Shown one piece after another: positions 11,767 to 22,825 of a stretch of 64,000 bases of DNA. A model generated the notes under the pieces. That model made no database searches. It was given only the letters and a program-made list of their open reading frames with translations, and was not told where the DNA came from. A program made the translations under genes and the position numbers. This DNA comes from Malania oleifera (Eukaryota > Streptophyta > Magnoliopsida > Santalales > Ximeniaceae). Position 1 is the stretch's first letter; each line of letters opens with the position of its first letter. The stretch covers positions 40,799,390-40,863,389 of the forward strand of contig NC_080425.1 of assembly GCF_029873635.1 (NCBI RefSeq), in the 5' to 3' direction.

Positions 11767-12273
11767 CTTCCTATTTTTCTTTTCTAGTCAATTTTTTATT
11801 TCTCTCTCATAATTTCTTGGAATATAGATTTGTTTTAACTTTAAAAACATGTTCCAAGTTTTATCTTAAGGTCTCTAAGTCTCTTTACCGAATGAGTTTC
11901 AAAATGAAAACTTCATACTTGAATAAACTTAAAGTACTTATAAAGACTTGTCCTAAATACTTAAAAATTCTTCTTCGCTCTGAACATTCTTTGTTGCTAG
12001 TCTCTGATCTTTCATAATTCTCTAAGCTTTCATCTCTTTAAATCCTTTTTATATTTCGTCATTGACTCAAACTTTGAGCTCTCATGTTGATCTTCTTTAA
12101 TCATCATGCTCTTATGATCTTCAGACTTTGATCCATACTATCAAGCTTTGATACATGCTACATAAGTACTTTCAACATTGATTCTTGAGAAATACAACAC
12201 TCAACCGAAGCATGTTAAGTCCTACTTGTTTTTTAGCATCAAAATAGGGTATTAAGCCTTGTAAGGCCAACAA

Positions 12274-12283
12274 TCTCCCCCTA
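12274..12283 (-). promoter_or_regulatory. Polypurine tract of element B
   Basis: TAGGGGGAGA on the minus strand, adjoining the 3' LTR start TGTTGGCC. Confidence 0.8.
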
Positions 12284-12864
12284 ATGATGACAAACAAGAA
12301 GCAAAAATTTTGAGTGAGCCTTAAAAAGACTTCCCCTTTCAATAAGCTTCATCTTAATAGAATCAATATTAATTTCATCAAACATGCTCATTTCTTTATT
12401 TTAAAAACATACAACATTCATGCTCATGTCAAGTTCAAGCTTAAGTTCCATTCATGCTCATTTAAGTTCAAGCTCAATTTTGGGTAAACACTTCTCCCCC
12501 TTTGACATCAATCAAAAAATATAATTTGAGTATATAATGATCAAGGGCAAATATCAATTTGAGTATATGTGATACCAGTGTTAATGTATTAACATCAATT
12601 GATTAAGGATTATTCTCAAGTGATAACTCATAATACTCCCCCTGTTAATCAGCATACTCAATAATTTCTTGTAAGTCATAAGGTCATAAGTTGCAAATTT
12701 TTAGAGTGATCATTAACATTAGAAGTTATAATACATCAAAATAATAACATATAAACACTCATAGTCTTTGCTTACACATACTCCCCCTTTTTACAGCAAA
12801 AACAAAACACATTCATAATTTAAGCATGTGTAGCATACAGAATAGCAAAAACACCAACAAAAGT

Positions 12865-14158
12865 CTATGTATCAGAGTTAGTGTCACTGTCTTCAGCAAT
12901 TCCTTTTCCTTTGGATTGCTGTAAGCCTGCTTCTTCTTCTTCTTCTTCAGTGGCTTCTTCATCATCTCCTGCATTTTCTTCTTCTTCTTTTTCTTCTTCT
13001 TCTCCTTCACCTTTTTCATCTTCAGCTTCTTCCTCATCATAATTTTTACTATCTTCACTATCTAAATCAGTGTCATGTTTAATGACATGATGCTCTATCT
13101 TAGCAATACGATTTTCTAATGAGGTATACTTGTCATCAATGGTTAAGAGTTTATCTTGAAGAGAATCAACGTTTTTTCGCATTTCAGAACTAAAGCTAGT
13201 ATAATTCACATAAAATGGAACAAACCAAGGTGGCATATTAGCTTCTTCAGGAGCTGGACTCCTTTCTTCTGGTGCAGGTCTTGCCGGTCTATTGCCTCGA
13301 AACATCCAACCCTCGGTATACTTTTTGTAACCCATACATTTCAGTGTAGTAGACAAGAAAACATGGTAATGGGTTCGTTTTACTATTTTTGAAGCTGGAG
13401 AGAGGACTTGAAAATGGGCAAAGATTAAGGAAAGAATACTGCCATATGGAAGCCCAATTCTAGGAGATTCAAGCTTCATCACCATCCACTTCAGTATAAT
13501 GTTGGATAAGTCTAATTTCTTCCCTTTTAGTAAGCACCACATAATAAAACAATCAAAAAATGATACATGATCAAAGGATCCAGACCTCGGAATTATATTG
13601 TATGCAATAATATTATGCAAGATTTGTGCCTAAAGATTGAGCTACTTATATGGTAGAGGATGTCCAAAATAAACAGGTGCATCATTCATTACAAGAGGTA
13701 GAAATTCTTGAGGTGAAAATCCTTGTTCCATAGTCCATTGCTTCTCAACTAGAGTAACATCAAAATTTCCATACTTGATATGAAGAATTTTTCCTTAATG
13801 AATGTGGGGTAAGAGTAATCTTTTCACCATAAATCTCAATAGTAATTCCAAATTCCATCTTTACCAAGTTGGAATAAAAAATCTTAATCTGATCTGGGTA
13901 ATACCCTTTCACTTGATGAAGAATGAACTTGTCCCATCCTATAGTTTTGAACATGGCAATGATTTCAGGAAAATTCTCTTCAAAGAAAGTGACGTCTAAA
14001 ATCTTATAGAACATTGGTTCGATTGCAGCTATGTGATTCTGATACAATGATTTCGCATGTGAAGAGACCAGCCATCTTTCTATGTCATCGTTGCTTAAAG
14101 GCTTTGAAGAAGACGAGGAAGCCTTGTCCTTCTTTCCCACTGTTTTGGTACGAACCAT
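12865..14158 (-). pseudogene. ORF3 of element B
   Basis: It starts MVRTKTVGKKDKASSSSSK at 14158, parallel to the N-termini of ORF3 in A and C. The first frame runs to about 13795 (FPEIIAMFKTIGWDKFILHQ). A frameshift follows, then EKQWTMEQGFSPQEFLPLVM, two stops near 13640, and an open frame from 13620 (FFDCFIMWCLLKGKK, LILKWMVMKLE-type core; WFVPFYVNY; SLENRIAKIEHHV as a short coiled coil). The tail is very rich in Glu because of a TTC repeat at 12925-13030 and ends SDTNSDT. It is the same protein family as A's ORF3, with no membrane segment seen. Expressed function unknown. Confidence 0.85.
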
Positions 14159-14560
14159 CTTGATGAACCAATTGGAGTGCAGAAACCCTAGATGTGTATG
14201 GAGTAGGTTTGTGTTGGATGATCGTTGGGAATAGCTTGGGAGTGAAGGAACTTTAAAGAAAAAGAAAAAAGAATGTTTTAGAGAAGGGAAGGCGAATGGA
14301 CAGACGTCTGTGGGATTTAAAAATTGTGTTTTTAAGTGAAAGGAACACCACCTACCGCGAGACAGTCGTCTGTCTACTATCTTTTACTCATACAGTAGCC
14401 TACCAGTCGTCTGCTAGCTTACTGGTAGTCGTCTATCTACTTTCTTTTACACAGACAGTAGCCTGCCAGTCGCCTATTAGCTTACTGGTAGTCGTCTGCC
14501 CTCACCAACTGAACTTCTTCCTTTTTAGTCAACTTCTCTTATATGTAACATGCCTAATTC
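14159..14560 (-). promoter_or_regulatory. Spacer before ORF3 of element B with palindromic motifs
   Basis: Copies of CAGTCGTCTG-type motif occur at 14300-14510, matching B's own LTR variant rather than A's. A leader-like stretch follows, with CTTTAAAG, a pyrimidine-rich segment and a TAGGGTTT box, before the ORF3 ATG. Confidence 0.5.
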
Positions 14561-15185
14561 TCATCTAATAAATAAAAATTGATCCTTAGCTAATGGTTTG
14601 GTAAAAATATCAGCTAATTAAGCATGAGTATTAATAAATTCAAGAACTATTTCTTTATTGTCTACATTATCCCTTAAAAAATGATGACGTATATCAATAT
14701 GTTTAGTTCTTGAATGTGATACCGGATTTTTTGAGATATTTATCGTGCTTGTATTATCACATTTTATGGGGATTGTTTGGTATTGAATTTTGAAGTCCTT
14801 TAATTGTTGTTTCATATATAAAATTTCAGCACAGCAACTTCCAACTGCTTTGTATTCTGCTTTAGCAGTAGATAATGCTACAGAATTTTGTTTCTTTGAA
14901 AACCATGAAACTAGTGAGTGTCCTAAGAAGTGGCAAGTCCCACTAGTACTTTTTCTATCTATTTTGCATCCTGCATAATCTGCATCTGAAACCTAGGAGC
15001 CGATTGAAACCTAGCACACATACACACACTAAACATTATATCTGGTCTACTTGCTATTAAGTAAAGTAAGCTTCCTATCATGCCTCGGTAATGCTTCTTA
15101 TCAACTTGTTTCCCTTTTTCATCCTTGTCTAGAGTAGTTGAGGTGCTCATGGGAGTTCCTATAGGTTTACTTTCTTTCAACAACT
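14561..15185 (-). pseudogene. RT C-terminal fragment and RNase H of element B
   Basis: Readable parts are KPIGTPMSTSTTLDKDEKG, MIGSLLYLIASRPDIMFSV, then RNase H pieces (SRTKHIDIRHHFLRDNV, DIFTKPL) ending at 14561. About 110 bp of the connection-to-RNase H segment are missing near 14985-15000, where GAAACCTAG occurs twice as a junction repeat. Nearly all of the RT, including the catalytic YVDD region, is gone. Confidence 0.85.
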
Positions 15186-16110
15186 CCATTTTGTTGTGGA
15201 GTCCTAGGTGCAGAAAAATTATGGTTTATTCTATATTCATTACAGAATTTTTCAACATTTTTGTTTTTAAATTCCTTACCTTGATCACTTCTAAAGTTTG
15301 TTATATTATATCCCTTTTCATTTTATAATTTCTTGCATAATGTGATAAGCATGTCACAGGCTTCATCTTTGTTTACTAGGAATAATACCCAAGTGAATCT
15401 TGAATAATCATCCACTATTACAAAAGCATATTGTTTACCTCCTAGGTTAAGATTCTAGTTGAACCAAATAAGTCTAGGTGCAGCAATTCTAGAGGTCTTT
15501 TTGTAGATATGTATTTTTTCTTTTTGAAACTTGTTTTAACTTGTTTTCTCTTTTAGCATGCATCACATATCTTGTATTTTATGAATTTTTTATTAGGTAG
15601 TCCTTTGACAAGATCTTTCTTTGATAATTTGGATAATAGGTCCATGCTAGCATGTCCTAGTTTCTTATGCCATAGCCAACTTGTTTCATTCATTGCTGCC
15701 AAACTAGTTACATTCTAATTTACTAAGTTCTCAAAATTTATACAATAGACATTGTTTATCCTATGAGCTATAAAGAGGGTTTAATTGTTCTTAGGATTTT
15801 GAATAACGCATTTTTCTTTCTTAAAGGTTATTTCAAACCCTTTGTCACTTAATTGGCTAATGCTTAAAAGGTTGTGTTTCAATCCTTCTACTAAGAGCAC
15901 ATTGTTAATAGTGAGAGAAGGTTCTTTACCTATTTTTCCAATGCCAATAATTTTGCCCTTGGTATTGTCGCCGAAGGTGACATATCCTCCATCCTTTTGT
16001 CTTAGAGAGGTAAACTTGGTCTTATCGCCGATCATGTGCCTTGAACATCCGCTGTCCAAGTACCACTTATCCGTTGATGGTGTTGTCCTAAAGCATACCT
16101 ACATTGGAGG
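15186..16110 (-). pseudogene. Protease and truncated integrase of element B
   Basis: The protease frame starts with [19 protein letters not shown] at 16059, keeping the Asp-Ser-Gly active-site triplet, and continues through [12 protein letters not shown] to [14 protein letters not shown]. The integrase zinc-binding and core regions are decayed (15190-15780). The frame stops at the PQQNGVVE motif, where a deletion joins it directly to RT residues ESKPIGTP at about 15180. Compared with element A, about 1.4 kb are missing. Confidence 0.85.
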
Positions 16111-16139
16111 ATTTTTTGAGTTAGTCTTTGGAACCTAAA

Positions 16140-17873
16140 TTATTTTAATATTCTTTGTTTTGTTGTTAGTTCCATTATTGACTTTCCATTCCCTTTACAC
16201 TTTAACATACTTTCTCTTTATTAGGCAATCACACATTACATTTCCTTTAGTCTTGCACATATAGCAAGTGGTGTATTCATGTTTGTTATTTGAGGAAGTG
16301 CTAGCATAGTGCTTGGCTTCCTTGACGAAGTATCCCATGTATAATTTCTTATTCTTTTTATTTGTCTTACCATTATAACATATCCCTTCTTTCCATATAG
16401 CCTTTGCTATCCAATCATCTTTTCAAAATTATCTTTACCTTTGGTATATAATTTTCTTTTTATCCTCTACTAATATCTTAAGTTCATTTACTTCTAAATC
16501 TTTTTTATTCAAACTATCTTTATGAGTTTTGCTTAATTCTTGAGTTACTTTGTTTACTTCCTCTTTTAACTTCTCAATACAAGTGTTTTTTTCTTTTTCA
16601 ATGATTTTGAATGATTCAAGTTGCTTTAATAGTTCTTTATTTTAATCTTTCAAAGTTATATTTCTCTTGGAAATTTTTATGAATCTCTTATGCAAAGAAA
16701 ACAACTCAGCTTGCAATTCCTTGTAGGAAGGCATGCTATCACATGACTCATCACACAACTCATTGTAAGATTCTGTAAAGGAATAGTAGAAATTTACCTC
16801 TTCTTCATTTGCCATGAAGCACATATTGGCCATCTCTTGTCCACTTGATTCATTTTCTAAATCGCTGGAGTTTGAATCATCCCATGTAGTTTTCATAGCT
16901 TCCTTCTTTTTCTTCTTGTCTTTCTTGAGCAACGGACAGTTTGGTTTGACATTCCCTAGTTTCTTGCAATGATAACATATTGGAGGTTCATTCTTACTTT
17001 TATTTTATTTCCTACTTGTCTCTCCTTTTTCAGGTTTCTTTTTATTGAACTTCCTAAGAAATCTCTTATTTCTTCTATAGAACTTACCTAGTCTCTTAGT
17101 AATGAATGCTAACTCATCCTGATCTAAGTCACTTGTCTCACTTTCCTCTTCACTAGAGCTGTGGCTGGATACTTTTAGTGCAATGGATTTTTTATACTTT
17201 GGTTCAGGATTCCTTTCTTTTAAGGTCATTTCATAGGTAAGAAGTGAACCTATGAGTTCATCTAAAGAGGTAGTCTTAAGGTTTCTACCTTCAGTGATAG
17301 TTGTAGCCTTTGGTTCCCATATTGGGGGAAGGCCTCTTAGCATTTTTCTGATCATTTCGTAGGTAGTATAAATTTTCCCTAAGGCACTTAAAGAATTTAT
17401 TATGTGGGTAAATCTGGTGTACATACTTGATATTGTTTCATTAGAATTCATCTTGAATGCTTCATATTCGCTTGTTAACATGTCTATCCTATTGTCTCTA
17501 ACATCAATAGTTCCTTCATATGTCACTTCTAATTTGTCCCATATTTCTTTAGCCGTCTTGCATGCCATCACCCTATTAAATTCGTTAGAATCTAAGGCAC
17601 AATATAAAGCATTTATAGCGCTTGAATTGATTTGAAGCATTTTATAGTCTGAATCGGTCATATCCCTTTTTTTCCTTTTGGAATCTGTTTTCCATCAACT
17701 ATTTTAATGGGAATAAGGTCTCCATCCATAACTACTTCCCATGCTTTCCAATCCATGTGTCGGAGATAGATTTGCATTCTCTTTTTCCAAAATGTATAAT
17801 TATGTCCACAAAGGATTGGTAGACGAGTTGCAAATTGTCCTTCACCAAAGGGTGCTACTCCTATATTTGTCAT
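16140..17873 (-). pseudogene. gag of element B
   Basis: It starts MTNIGVAPFGEGQFATRLP at 17873. A frameshift near 17660 leads into ALYCALDSNEFNRVMACKTA, IWDKLEVTYEGTIDVRDN and TRFTHIINSLSALG (17005-17661). A CCHC-type knuckle follows (CYHCKKLGNVKPNC, about 16940-16985), then an acidic and coiled-coil segment (16642-16932) and a second knuckle (CYMCKTKGNVMCDC, about 16225-16270). In both knuckles the zinc-binding His is replaced by Asn, which should abolish or weaken zinc and RNA binding. Confidence 0.87.
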
Positions 17874-17915
17874 TTGATCTTTTTATAGTTTCTTGTTAGG
17901 AATTACTATAACTAG

Positions 17916-17927
17916 GCTCTGATACCA
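17916..17927 (-). promoter_or_regulatory. Primer binding site of element B
   Basis: TGGTATCAGAGC on the minus strand, an exact match to the usual plant initiator-Met PBS, two bases from the LTR end. Confidence 0.9.
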
Positions 17928-17929
17928 AT

Positions 17930-19888
17930 TGAAATTGGAATAGCTTCCCAAGATGGGGGGTGAATTGGATTTTTTTTTTTTTTTAAAAAAAAATTAGTCT
18001 CTTTAGAATTAGTTCTTTTAAGTTGTAAAACTTAGAAACAATCACAATCAACATAGCAAGATCAAACACTCAATTTATGTAACAATAAACTTGTATATAT
18101 ATACGTGAAAATTTGTTGAACTCAGTATAAGCCCTGTATCACAATTATTCTTCTTCCTAATGTTCAATTTTTAAATAAACTTTCAGATTAATAGGTCAAG
18201 GATAATCAACCAACGTAGTCCCTTTCGGTTTTCGCAATCAATGCTGATTTATCCAAAACGAATTACCTTCCGGTCTATTTAACAACCAAACACTCAGAAT
18301 TTAAATTTAAAACAACCAGGCAGATTATATCTTTTGTAACAAGAAAAATAAAGAGTAGAGTAGAGTAAAGAAAGAAGAACACGTGGATTTTTACAAGGTT
18401 CGGCTTCAACACAGCCTACGTCCTCGCCCTTGGCAAAACCGCCAAAGGTTTCACTATCACCATTCCTTTATCATCCAGAACAACACCAGTTATAAGCACT
18501 CCTTGGGTAAGGCTAGAGTCCGCCTTCTCCAAACAATATCCCCTTGTTTGGTCCAATGATTCAATACTCGAACCGTCAACTAATCCTGTTACAAAGATAG
18601 AAAACAAGATGTACAAGAACTTGCTCCTCAAAGAGCTGATTAGTACAAATTTGAAACACTTATGCACTTCAGTAAATTCAGAATATGAATTTCAGAATGA
18701 AGCTCTTAGAAACTTATCACCGTATGTATCTTTCAATAAATGAAAGAATCAACAACTTGATGCTCAGACACAGTAAGAGATTCAGCAAAACTTCTCTTAA
18801 CTTCGAGCAAGGATGAGAGCAATTGAAGCACTTTTAGAATTTCAGAATGAGAGAGTATGACAGCAGAATATGATTTCTTAATGATCTTGGTGTCTTAAAT
18901 TCAATGTATCTTGGGGTATTTATAAATGTAGAAAACTTTCTTACTTGTTCCCAAAGAATACTCAGAGTTGTTTCCATATATTAAACTTATTTGAGTTTCC
19001 AAATATTTGAATTTCAAAAATTATAATCGTTGGAAAATAGAAAAATGCCGCTAGGCAGACGACTATGAAGTCCTGGCAGTCGTCTGTCCATTTAATATAA
19101 CTATAAAAAACATAGGTAGAAAGGTGACAGTCTTCTGTCCCTTGAGTGGCAGTCATCTGTCATCAAAATATGAGGTGGCAATCGTCTGTCCATATGGTGA
19201 CAGTCGTCTATCCATTAGAAATTTTTAAGTTTTTCAATACAACAAGTGGACAGTCGTCTAGTGAAATGTTCACAGTCTTCTCACTTTACACTGATAGTCA
19301 TTTTTCAGGCTTCTGTGTTTCAGTTTTAAGCCTTCTTAATTTAGCCAGTCGTATGTCTATTAACAGATAGTCGTCTATCCACTTACTATTTTTCTTTTCT
19401 AGTCAATTTTTGATTTCTCTCTCATTGTTGCTTGGAATGTAGATTTGTTTTAACTTTAAAAACATGTTCCAAGTTTTTATCTTAAGGTCTCTAAGTCTCT
19501 TTGCCTAATGAGCTTCAAAATGAAAACTTCATACTTGAATAAACTTAAAGTACTTACAAAGACTTGTCCTAAATACTTAAAAATTCTTCTTTGCTCTGAA
19601 CTTTCTTTGTTGCTAGTCTCTGATCTTTCAAAATTCTCTAAGCTTTCATCTCTTTAAATCCTTTTGATATTTTGTCATTGACTCACACTTTGAGCTCTCA
19701 TGTTGATCTTCTTTAATCATCATGCTCTTATGGTCTTCAGACTTTGATCCATACTATCAGACTTTGATCCATGCTACATGAGTACTTTCAGCATTGATTC
19801 CTGAGAAATACAACACTCAACCGAAGCATGTTAAGTCCTACTTGTTTGTTAGCATCAAAATAGGGTATTAAGCCTTGTAAGGCCAACA
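17930..19888 (-). repeat. 5' LTR of element B
   Basis: A 1959-bp LTR, nearly identical to 10267-12272, with TATA at 18917-18924 and a palindromic array at 19060-19380. Confidence 0.93.
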
Positions 19889-21181
19889 CTACGTCCTCAC
19901 CTTAGGCAAACCACCTAAGGATTTCTCTATACCTGTTCCTTTCCGGGAGGAACAAACCTTTTAGACTTCCTTCTCTTACAGGCAGAGATACCTCTCCAAA
20001 CGAAATCTTACACATGGTAACAACAATCGAACAACCCTAAATCTTCTACAAGATAAGAAACAAGAGAAGAGAACTTGTGTACAAGATACACTCTCAGATA
20101 GAGTAGGTTAGTACACCAATTAATACATATACTTCAAAGTAATTCATTATAAATTAATTGAAGCTCAATAAAATTTTATCACCAAATTAATCTTCCTTTG
20201 ATTGAAAGGTTCAAACTTTGAAAGCACAATTTTGGTGTGAGGATCAGTAAGAAATTAGTAGAATGTGTAGCAAGATGTTGGCAAGAATGCCTTTGAGAGT
20301 TGAAAGCACGTGAGAGTCTTAGACTGCTGAGTATGTTTCTAGGTCTATGAAAAGTTCAAGTCTTAGGGGCTATTTATAGAGTTTTCCTTGCTCACCAAGT
20401 TGACTTGGAGTGTTTGGTCAACTTTGCGAAAGAGTTGGAGCCCAAAAATCAATTTTAAAAATCTTCCCGTTGGTAATTAAAAAAATTTTCTTCGAGTGGC
20501 AACCACCTGGCATGACATGGCAAGTGCATATCTCAGTTCAAAATTAAAAGTCAGAACACTGACAGTCACCTGTCAAAACACAATCAAGCGCCTGGGAAGA
20601 CTGGGCAGGCGCTTGTTAGGCACCTAGCAGGCGCCTAACACCTTTCTGTCTGTCAGTTCTTAAAAAAACAAATTGGGCAGTCGCCTGGGAGGTTTGGGCA
20701 GGCGCCTGGCATTCAAAAACTTGGTTTTTTAAGATTTTGAATTTGAAAACTTTTTTTCCATTTGAGACCTTTATAGTTTATAACTTTATAAAACATATTT
20801 CAAGGTCTTTAAAAAATGGTTTCTTAGATTTTGATTTGTCCTAAACAGCTTCAACCAATTTATATCGAGTCTTACTTGAAGTACTTGCACCAAGACTCTC
20901 TTAATGACTCTAAATCTTTCAGCTCTTTGAGTCTTCATACTTTTCTTTTGCTTTGAGTCCTTTCTTTGAGCTTTAAACAAACTTTGAGCTTCAATCCTTC
21001 AAGCTTTCATAAAATATGTCAATCTTTGAGCTTTAACATCCATTTAGCTTGAGCCACTTGTTTGCATATATTATTGAGCTATCTAAGTTTTGATTCCTGA
21101 AACATATCAACTTGAAAGCATATCAAATTACCTTGATTTTTTATCATCAAAATAAGAGTCGTAAGCCTTGTTAGGCCAACA
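19889..21181 (-). repeat. 5' LTR of element A, second segment
   Basis: It resumes the A LTR after element B with CTACGTCCTCACC, matching 1345-2613. It carries a TATA box at 20371-20378 and a palindromic array at 20495-20720. It ends GGCCAACA at 21181, next to the RT frame of C. Confidence 0.92.
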
Positions 21182-22439
21182 ATTACTAGCCTATGTATCC
21201 CACAAGAATTTCAAACTTTATCAGATGTATGTAAAGAGTGCATTTCTAAACGGACTCATAAATGAAGAAGTGTATGTTGCACAACCCCCAAGGTTTGAAG
21301 ACTTTCATTTCCTAGATCATGTATTTAGACTAACCAAAGCCCTATATGGATTGAAACAAGCTCCTAGAGTTTGGTACGAACGATTAAGTGGTTTCCTGTT
21401 AGAAAATGGATTTTCCAGAGGGGAAATGGATAGCACCCTATTCATTAATTCTAAAGATAATGATATGCTTATCATACAAATTTATGTTGATGACATTATC
21501 TTTGGTGCTACCAATGAGTATTTATGCAATGAATTCACCAAATGGATGCAAGACTAGTTTGAGATGAGTACGATGGATGAATTAACATGCTTCCTTGGTC
21601 TTCAAATCAAGCAAGCTAAGAATGGCACGTTCATAAACCAATCCAAATATATTAGAGGCTTGCTTAAGAAATTTGACATAGAAGGTGGAAAGCCATTGCG
21701 AACTCCAATGAGCACTTCTATAAGTCTTGATAAAGATGAGAAAGAAAAATCAATAGATGTGAAATACTACCAAGGCATGATAGGAAGTCTGCTCTATTTA
21801 ACAGCTAGTAGACCTGACATTATGTTCAGTGTCTACATGTGCACTCACTTTCAAGCAGATCCTAAAGAATCTCACCAAATAGTTGTAAAGTGGATATTGA
21901 GATATTTGATAAGTACTATTAACTTAGGTCTTTGGTATCCTAAAGACACAGCATTTGAAATGATCAGTTATTCGGATGCAAATTATCTCGGGTGTAAGAT
22001 AGACAGAAGAAGTACCAGTGGTACTTGCCACTTTCTAAGACGATCTCTTGTGTTTTGGTTATCCAAGAATCAGAATTCTAAGGCATTATCTACTGTTGAG
22101 GCTGAATACGTTGCAACAGGTAGTTTTTGTACACAAACTCTATACATGAAACAATAACTTTAGGATTTCAATTTGGAATATTTGACTGTACCAATTAAAT
22201 GTGATACCATGAATGCCATAAATATTTCAAAGAATCACATCTCTCACTCCAGGACTAAGCATATTGATATTCGTCATCATTTTCTAAGAGATTATGTGCA
22301 AAAAGGAGACATAATTCTTGAATTCATGAATACGGATGAATAATGGGCTAACATTCTTACAAGAAAACCTCTTTTAGAGGATAGATTCATCTCAATACGA
22401 CGAGAATTAGGTCTACTACATAGTAAAGTGGTGAGTTAA
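21182..22439 (+). pseudogene. Sirevirus C pol, right part (RT and RNase H)
   Basis: The RT frame resumes after element A: LLAYVSHKNFKLYQMYVKSA (the catalytic Asp of the usual MDVK motif is Tyr here), [30 protein letters not shown], and an intact YVDDI motif near 21484. A stop at 21557 (WMQD-stop) precedes LGLQIKQAKNGTF, KPLRTPMSTSISLDKDEK, GMIGSLLYLTASRPDIMFSV, SYSDANYLGCKIDRRSTSGT, VEAEYVATGS and RTKHIDIRHHFLRDYV. It ends at TAA 22437-22439. Two further stops lie near 22155 and 22340. This is a standard copia RT/RNase H, inactivated. Confidence 0.9.
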
Positions 22440-22825
22440 GAAGAAGATACTAAAGTAAATTAGTGGTTGAGCTAAAAGTATATATAGGTCACTTGCCTGA
22501 AGGGTAGGTGGTTGACTTAGTGAAGCACAGTCGACTGACTCGCTACTGACTTGTAAAAATTCAAAGTATTACATAGGGCAGGCAACTAACCCTTCGAGCA
22601 CAGTCGACTGACACGCGACAGTATATATATATATATACTGTTCGTAAAAATCCTAACATTTCACATCTCAGTCTACTGACCATCTATTCCCACTCTCTTG
22701 AACTCTCTATTTTCCATCTTGAAGTCAGATTTCATGAAGATCCAACCGATTAAACTTCAAGATTTCCTTCAATCTTTCATTCCAACTTCGTTTTCAAGGA
22801 TTTCACCAATTAGCTCTTCAAAAAA
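22440..22825 (+). promoter_or_regulatory. Spacer before ORF3 of element C with palindromic motifs and TATA-like tract
   Basis: CAGTCGACTG, a perfect palindrome, occurs near 22528 and 22606, with variants at 22460-22680. A TATATATA tract lies at 22622-22638. It is followed by a 190-bp pyrimidine-rich, ATG-poor leader up to ORF3. Of the three spacers, this one looks most like a promoter plus 5' UTR. Confidence 0.5.

Larger units (their letters stand above)
10267..12272 (-). repeat. 3' LTR of element B
   Basis: A 2006-bp LTR matching 17930-19888. It has a poly-T run and a TA-dinucleotide tract (10432-10450) that account for most of the length difference. An 83-codon frame at 10757-11008 (minus) recurs nearly unchanged at 18416-18667, but only because the two LTRs are copies. 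It has no homologue I recognise and lies in the transcribed leader region, so it is not called as a gene. Confidence 0.93.
10267..19888 (-). mobile_element. Sirevirus-type Ty1/copia element B, youngest of the nest
   Basis: TG...CA LTRs on the minus strand, an exact PBS, a polypurine tract, copia gene order and ORF3. It is flanked by ctatg (10262-10266) and ctacg (19889-19893), a 5-bp duplication with one C-to-T change as expected from CpG decay. Removing it restores A's 5' LTR. Its LTRs differ at about 5% by eye, less than A's. It has lost most of its reverse transcriptase and part of its integrase, so it is non-autonomous. Confidence 0.93.
708..21181 (-). mobile_element. Sirevirus-type Ty1/copia element A, carrying element B in its 5' LTR
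   Basis: This LTR retrotransposon reads on the minus strand. Its LTRs start TGTTGGCC and end TTCA. It has a methionine-initiator-type PBS (9609-9620), a polypurine tract (2615-2627), gag, PR-IN-RT-RNase H order (copia order), and an extra ORF3 before the 3' LTR. It is flanked by gttac (703-707) and attac (21182-21186), a 5-bp target duplication with one change. Removing it rejoins the RT frame of element C. Long LTRs, two CCHC knuckles and an ORF after pol are the marks of the Sirevirus/SIRE lineage. All genes are broken, so it is not autonomous. Confidence 0.93.

Noticed and set aside
17916..17927. tRNA-like sequence
   Set aside because: Only the 12-base primer binding site is present; no cloverleaf. 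No tRNA, rRNA or CRISPR array was found in the window.
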